The notes under the pieces were generated by a model, which ran no database searches, was not told the DNA's origin, and saw only the letters and a list, made by a program, of their open reading frames with translations. Shown in pieces: positions 21,039 to 25,213 of a stretch of 25,213 nucleotides of DNA; the stretch's first letter is position 1; the number at the start of each line of letters is the position of its first letter. Position numbers and translations under genes: made by a program. The DNA comes from Hofstenia miamia. Taxonomy: Eukaryota > Xenacoelomorpha > Acoela > Hofsteniidae. The DNA is taken from positions 774,027 through 799,239 of the forward strand of contig CABFPE010000239.1 in NCBI GenBank assembly GCA_900660155.1, in the 5' to 3' direction.

Positions 21039-21600
21039 TACCTATTGCTGCTGAACCCAGTCAGTCAAGCTCTCGATAAAATGCAATCTGCAAACGTCAA
21101 CTTATCTGATGCCACTTAAATATGGTATGACCTGTCTGAAAAACTATCACCTTTGTTGGACCAGATGCCAGCTTTTTCTAAAAGAAAAACGATGGCATTG
21201 ATCCGATACATTATTTCAGCTTTTACCTGGACACACGATATTGAGATCTCAACTTGCTGACCCCTCTTGAAATTGAGGAAGCTATTAATCTGGCAAAAGA
21301 AATGGACAGTGATTTAATTCCTGTAATAATGCAGGTTCGGGCAGGAAAACATTCTTTTATACCGTCAATGTCTTACGAAAAAGCAGTTAAGGCAGTAGGC
21401 CCTGCTGACTGGTGGGCATTGGTGTCAATAAGTGACAAGCTCAAGGAGCACATCCAGCGCATTCTTTCGTTTTGGCCACAACTGCTGAGATAGAGAAATT
21501 GTTCAGTACTTTCGAACTAGTCCACTCCAACATTCGAAATCGGCTGGGCATCGAGAAGTGTGGAAAACTTGTATTTTGTTTCCGTGTTATGAATAAATAA
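21039..21600 (+). pseudogene. hAT transposase C-terminal fragment
   Basis: Reads LLLNPVSQALDKMQSANVNL, then WYDLSEKLSPLLDQMPAFSK, then after frame breaks LTPLEIEEAINLAKEMDSDL and YEKAVKAVGPADWWALVS. A final shift near 21470 leads to ATTAEIEKLFSTFELVHSNI and RNRLGIEKCGKLVF, stopping at 21598-21600. The P-DWW and later EKLFSTF-HS-RNRL segments correspond to the hAT C-terminal dimerisation region (WW, then ER-FS-RN-L). An in-frame stop near 21118 and two or more frameshifts make it inactive. The N-terminal zinc finger and most of the catalytic region are missing. Confidence 0.75.
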
Positions 21601-21746
21601 CACTTTGAATGAATTAATTCCTCAAATGAAGTTAATGTTTTCGCTATTTAGAATAAAAATCATAAAAATCAAAAAAATTCATTCAAATTAATAAAAATCC
21701 GATTTAAATCAACCAAGAATATAAATCCGATTTTTAACCAAAACTG

Positions 21747-21754
21747 CTTTATAA
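21747..21754. repeat. 8-bp target-site duplication, right copy
   Basis: CTTTATAA directly after CAAAACTG, identical to 20842-20849. Confidence 0.85.
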
Positions 21755-23078
21755 TTATATGTTCAATTGTTATGCATTTTACATGCTAAGCATGGTCTCA
21801 GCAATTGCAATGTATGTATCGAAAGATAACAAAATAGCAATTAATTGAAACGGTTAAAAACTTATTAATGTTAAAAAGCATTAATCGGTTCATCATTTTT
21901 TGAAATTTTCGTTTTGGTATGCATTTTTGTGCATGTTTCGCAGTAAATTCATGTCCATCTATTGGCAGATATCAATGTATATTAAATATGAACTGAAATT
22001 TAACAAAAAATTAAAATTTTACATATTTCTTTAACAATAATATACCGAGTACTCTTGAGGCAACATGTTCTGATTTCAGAGCTGCCGCTTGATATTTTAG
22101 CCCTACTTGCCACCGAGGAGGGGTTATTTCGGGCCCCTACAAACGTTTTTAAAATTTAGCTCTTTTGAATCTCCTAATATGTCGGAGCCTATTTGAAGAA
22201 AATCTGAAATTTACCCGGTAGTTCGTTTGTTTTCTTAAATGAAATTACTGTTTTGTTTGCAATTTCGACATTTTATATTTGCAGTTAAGTATAGGGCCTC
22301 TCCTGAATACATTAACGAGGCTTGTCAAATCAGAAAGCATAATGAAACTTGGCTATTGAAATAATCGCTTTTTCCTACCTATCATTGAAAATTAAGATGT
22401 CATCAGCGTACTGATGACGTTATCATTTATCTACTGGCGTCATTCTGTTGAGGAAAGATTGTTTTGGTATCGTACAAAGTTTCATTAAAAAATCTTTTCT
22501 ACAAAAAATTCTATTAGAAGGGCTGTGAGTTCAACAGAAAAAATTGTCCTGTGGCAAATAGGGTAAATATTTTGTATTATTTAGTAAATCTGAAATTTAA
22601 TAATAGACCATTTTTGCAAAAGGTTCTCTCAATAGAATAATTTTATTTTGAAATGAGTTCCTTCATAACAATACATAATACAAATTTCGTTAACATCTGC
22701 TAATTATCTTGACCGATTGAATATCTAAGTGAGATTCCTTACGATTTAAAAAGTTATTTAGAAAGCTTTTTTATAAGACTCAAAAGTTTCCTAGCGTTGT
22801 TATCTAAGAATGTATTCGACAAACTTTGATTATTTTTTATAAGCGTTTGCCATGCACGGAACTTAATGTGGTGAATAATTTAGCTGTTGTAAAATTTGTC
22901 ATCATATCCTTTTTTGTGTCCTTCGATGTGCAAAAGGACCCATTGGTACTGGCCAGTCTTCCAAAATCGTGAAATTGTCAAAAAGAGATGCGAATCACCT
23001 TCAGAGATCCCTGACCTCGCCTTTATATACTTTCTATTATTTGGAATTCTTTTGAGCTCTCATATACACTTTATTTAG
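21755..23078. other. Intronic sequence
   Basis: No exon is supported with confidence. A relatively GC-rich patch lies at about 22080-22150. A frame at about 22900-22970 reads FDVQKDPLVLASLPKS but lacks good splice sites. An acceptor-like TTTGCAG ending at about 22283 leads to a 24-codon frame with a stop, which could be an alternative terminal exon. Confidence 0.4.
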
Positions 23079-23153
23079 TTACTTGAAGATCAGGATATCA
23101 CCTCCTCAAACCAATCATTGGGAAGTTTAGAATCTATTGATGGACTTGTTAAG
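23079..23153 (+). CDS. TRIM-like gene, 75-bp exon (candidate)
   Basis: The acceptor CACTTTATTTAG and donor GTAAATT bracket 75 bases, open in phase 0. They encode LLEDQDITSSNQS followed by LGSLESIDGLVK. The acidic, Ser-rich composition and higher GC than the flanking intron argue for coding. Phase matches both the preceding and following candidate exons. No homology is recognised. Confidence 0.55.
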
Positions 23154-24089
23154 GTAAATTTCTCTTTATAACAAGTTGAACTTTTCTACAATATGGGACC
23201 CTAGAGATTTTTCAAAATTTTTATGGTTTCTTTAAAGTAAAATTTTGTGTTTATGTCTCACAAACTACAAAGGCTATGCAAAACTGTAAGAGAACGTCTT
23301 CTCTTTCAAGTTTATTTTCAGAAAACAAAATAGTTGAAGTTGGTTGTTGCTGCTATGGTCTTTAGACTACCTGAGTAACTGAACATTAAGAATTGTGAGA
23401 ATTTAAAACTTTTATATAAAATTGTAACTTTCAATGAAAAATAGTAAATGTTTTCAAGTAGTTCAGCCACAGCAATACATACCTGTAAAAACGTCTAATA
23501 TAATGTTCGAGCACGTTCACCAATAGTTATGGCCATATATCAGGATTTCGTAATTTCATAATAGGCTTCGAGAAATGTATTTTAAAATTTAGAAAACCGT
23601 TTTTCCTATATAAATGACATAGGCAGTTTAAAGTTAAGGTGTAGGATTTGCTTTAGGGTATTTTTAACACTTCTCAATTGCATAAACTAAATGTCTTTTA
23701 ATATATTGTTTGTAACGACTCAGTTAGCTTGATAATGGAACAGGCGTCATTTGTTATTACAATTTATGGTTAATAATGCTAATTTGGGATTGTGTCATGA
23801 CGGAATATGCTTTCCCCTTATTTAGAATATCGAGATGCTTGACATCAATTGTAGTGCTCGAAGTAGTCAACACGTCCTTGATCTCAGGTACATTCCCAAA
23901 AATGTATTCTCTTAGTTTTTCTAGTAATTCAGAACTTATCTTTTTCAAGCTAAATCTGTCACTGGACAATCTGAAAATTACTTGAAAATGGGCCAGATGA
24001 TGTCACGAATTCATAATTACAACTTTGAAATTTAATGAAAAAGGGCATTCCTATTCAGAAATCGGTTTGTAGTTTCATGAGTAATTTAG
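23154..24089. other. Intronic sequence with alternative exon signals
   Basis: Mostly featureless. At 23826-23887 a strong acceptor (CTTTCCCCTTATTTAG) and donor (CTCAG before GTACAT) enclose a phase-0 frame NIEMLDINCSARSSQHVLDL. It can join 23933 across a 45-bp intron and run to a stop at 24033-24035. This may be an alternative 3' end of the TRIM-like gene, but its end phase does not fit the exon at 24090. Confidence 0.35.
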
Positions 24090-24142
24090 AAAATTGACAC
24101 ACAAGATGAAGAAAAGAAACTCCTAGCAGTTCAACAGATAAG
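24090..24142 (+). CDS. TRIM-like gene, 53-bp exon (candidate)
   Basis: The acceptor GAGTAATTTAG and donor GTAATTTT enclose a frame entering in phase 0 and leaving in phase 2. It reads KIDTQDEEKKLLAVQQI plus two bases. The charged helical composition looks coding. The phase-2 exit is completed properly by the exon at 24677, which supports both. Confidence 0.55.
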
Positions 24143-24676
24143 GTAATTTTCCAATGAGCAGTGATGTGTTTTACGATTTTGTAAATCTTTACTTTCTTTT
24201 CTGTATCATATTTTGAAATATTTATTTGGAATTACACAAACTAAATAGAATGTAAAATTATGTAATTTTATTCTGCAAATATAAATGCATGCACACTCCC
24301 ATGCATATATGTTTGTAATGTGTGTTATGCAAATAATGAACAACTCCTGTCAGTAAAGTTTAGTGTAAGTATGGACGAAGTCATCAACTTTCCATGGAAC
24401 TTGTCTGGGAATGTCCCGTTTGTTTCAATAATAAGAGTTAATGTAAATTTTTTGCTAAAACAGTCAAACCTCTACAAAACATTGTTCTAACAATTGCATG
24501 TGACAGTATTAAACTTATCTAGTCGTTCATAACAGATTTTCAACAAAAAGTTTTAAATGATTAACTTATTGAAGAGAATTATCACAATGATTATAAAACT
24601 TTCAGTCTTACCTGTACAATCGTCGTCAGTGTGTCTAAATCAACGCGTCTAGTTCTTCTTCTGTCCTTGTCTCTAG

Positions 24677-24743
24677 TGGTGCTCCAACTTCGCTTGCTCT
24701 TTCATTTGCTCCTACTTCATCTCTTGTGACTGTCCCCGCTGCC
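24677..24743 (+). CDS. TRIM-like gene, 67-bp exon (candidate)
   Basis: Preceded by an excellent pyrimidine-rich acceptor (TTCTTCTGTCCTTGTCTCTAG) and followed by donor GTAAAT. Entering in phase 2 it completes a Ser codon, then reads GAPTSLALSFAP and TSSLVTVPAA, leaving in phase 0. It is CG- and GC-richer than its surroundings. On the other strand the same region has a CAG-GTAAGA donor-like word near 24611, a possible competing antisense exon. Confidence 0.5.
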
Positions 24744-24889
24744 GTAAATTATGACTTGTTTTTATATTTTTGTTGTTTATGCCTTTAGCGGCTAAATAAT
24801 GTCATTCATTATTATTATTTTTATTTAAATACACCGTTTCACTAAATAGTAAAGAAAATTGTCAATACTATGAAATAGTTTTATTTTAG

Positions 24890-24910
24890 ATTTCAATTAT
24901 TCCGGATTAG
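24890..24910 (+). CDS. TRIM-like gene, possible terminal exon
   Basis: The acceptor AGTTTTATTTTAG leads in phase 0 to ISIIPD and a TAG stop at 24908-24910. An AATAAA polyadenylation hexamer lies about 19 bases further on (24929-24934). Such a short final coding piece is weak evidence alone, but phase, stop and signal agree. The complete model would give a protein of about 320 residues from the ATG at 16355. Confidence 0.35.
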   Translation: MSIIPD

Positions 24911-24928
24911 AGAGTTTGGATAAAAAAG

Positions 24929-24934
24929 AATAAA
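24929..24934 (+). promoter_or_regulatory. Polyadenylation signal (candidate)
   Basis: AATAAA placed shortly after the possible terminal stop of the TRIM-like gene. In DNA this AT-rich such hexamers also occur by chance. Confidence 0.3.
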
Positions 24935-25174
24935 AAATATTAGCAAATCATATATTTTCGTTTCTATAATTTTATTATCGTTATATAGTACAAACTTATG
25001 TAAATATTGGCAAAATATAGTGAGCTATCAACAATGCTCGAATTAAAAATTTTTAGTTATCATGTGAAAATAACTTTTGTGTACATAATATAAAAAGTGA
25101 CACAATAAAAAATAAGTTCTTGAAATGATGTGCACAAAGCAAGATAAAAATATGAGGCATACAAGAACGAGTTT

Positions 25175-25182
<8 letters not shown>
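24935..25182. other. Featureless AT-rich 3' flank
   Basis: No gene or element seen. A further AATAAA occurs near 25102. Confidence 0.4.

Positions 25183-25213
<31 letters not shown>
25183..25213. repeat. (TA)n microsatellite at window end
   Basis: TA run of at least 30 bases reaching the edge of the window, so its full length is unknown. Confidence 0.95.

Larger units (their letters stand above)
20850..21746 (+). mobile_element. hAT element, 897 bp, internally decayed
   Basis: Begins CAGGGTTGTCAGATTTAAAT and ends CAAAACTG, whose inverse CAGTTTTG matches the start in six of eight bases. GATTTAAATC words recur near both ends. The flanks carry an identical 8-bp CTTTATAA, the hAT duplication length. 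The interior holds the C-terminal part of a hAT transposase. At 20912 a second hAT-style end, CAGTGGCGTATTTAGGGG, appears with no partner in the window, suggesting a nested or chimeric origin. It lies in an intron of the TRIM-like gene. Confidence 0.75.

Noticed and set aside
22284..22364. Possible exon after TTTGCAG
   Set aside because: The phase-0 frame stops after 24 codons without a donor, and using it would exclude the better-supported downstream exons.
24612..24741. Minus-strand exon ending in CAG-GTAAGA
   Set aside because: The donor is good, but no long frame or start fits and no partner exon was found; the plus-strand exon at 24677 explains the GC-rich segment better.
10014..25213. 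TA microsatellites as replication origins or CRISPR-like arrays
   Set aside because: They are plain dinucleotide repeats with no spacers and no associated genes.

Overview
This is an AT-rich, intron-bearing animal nuclear window. The transposon mix (non-LTR retrotransposons, hAT, piggyBac, a Mutator-like element), TRIM-type B-box coding sequence, spliceosomal exon borders and absence of bacterial gene structure all point to a metazoan. An arthropod is my best guess, but nothing fixes the species. Almost all of the window is transposon debris and intron or intergenic DNA. The only convincing host gene is a TRIM-like gene on the + strand from about 16.3 to 24.9 kb.

Layout. 1-632: minus-strand non-LTR reverse transcriptase (RT) remnant. 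About 640-13,010: a long block with almost no CG dinucleotides. It holds a short hAT-type MITE (2832-3159), a 964-bp tandem duplication whose copies are separated by a single N (3150-5078), two copies of a TIR element (8861-9525 and about 11512-12294), a tRNA-like sequence (10118-10189), and a second non-LTR RT (about 10985-13068) split by one of those TIR elements. CG dinucleotides become common again right after this block.

13,216-14,901 is a complete, cleanly bounded DNA transposon. It has 70-bp TIRs with one mismatch and a perfect 9-bp target duplication, features of Mutator-like elements. It encodes a stand-alone 107-residue FLYWCH/GCM-like zinc-finger protein and carries two convergent tRNA-shaped sequences. 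About 15,490-15,995 is the C-terminal part of a third non-LTR RT.

16,340-24,910 is the TRIM-like gene. One large exon carries two zinc-binding B-box-type modules and a coiled coil. It is followed by small exons with compatible phases at 20,329, 23,079, 24,090, 24,677 and a possible terminal exon at 24,890 with a stop and a polyadenylation signal. Its introns hold a decayed piggyBac element (about 17,683-19,830, opposite strand) and a hAT element (20,850-21,746) with a perfect 8-bp target duplication. The transposons do not cooperate with the gene in any way I can see; they are passengers. The most interesting object is the 13.2-14.9 kb element, because it joins a transposase-like DNA-binding domain with tRNA-like sequences inside intact ends.

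All alignments, counts and exon borders were made by eye; no database search was possible.
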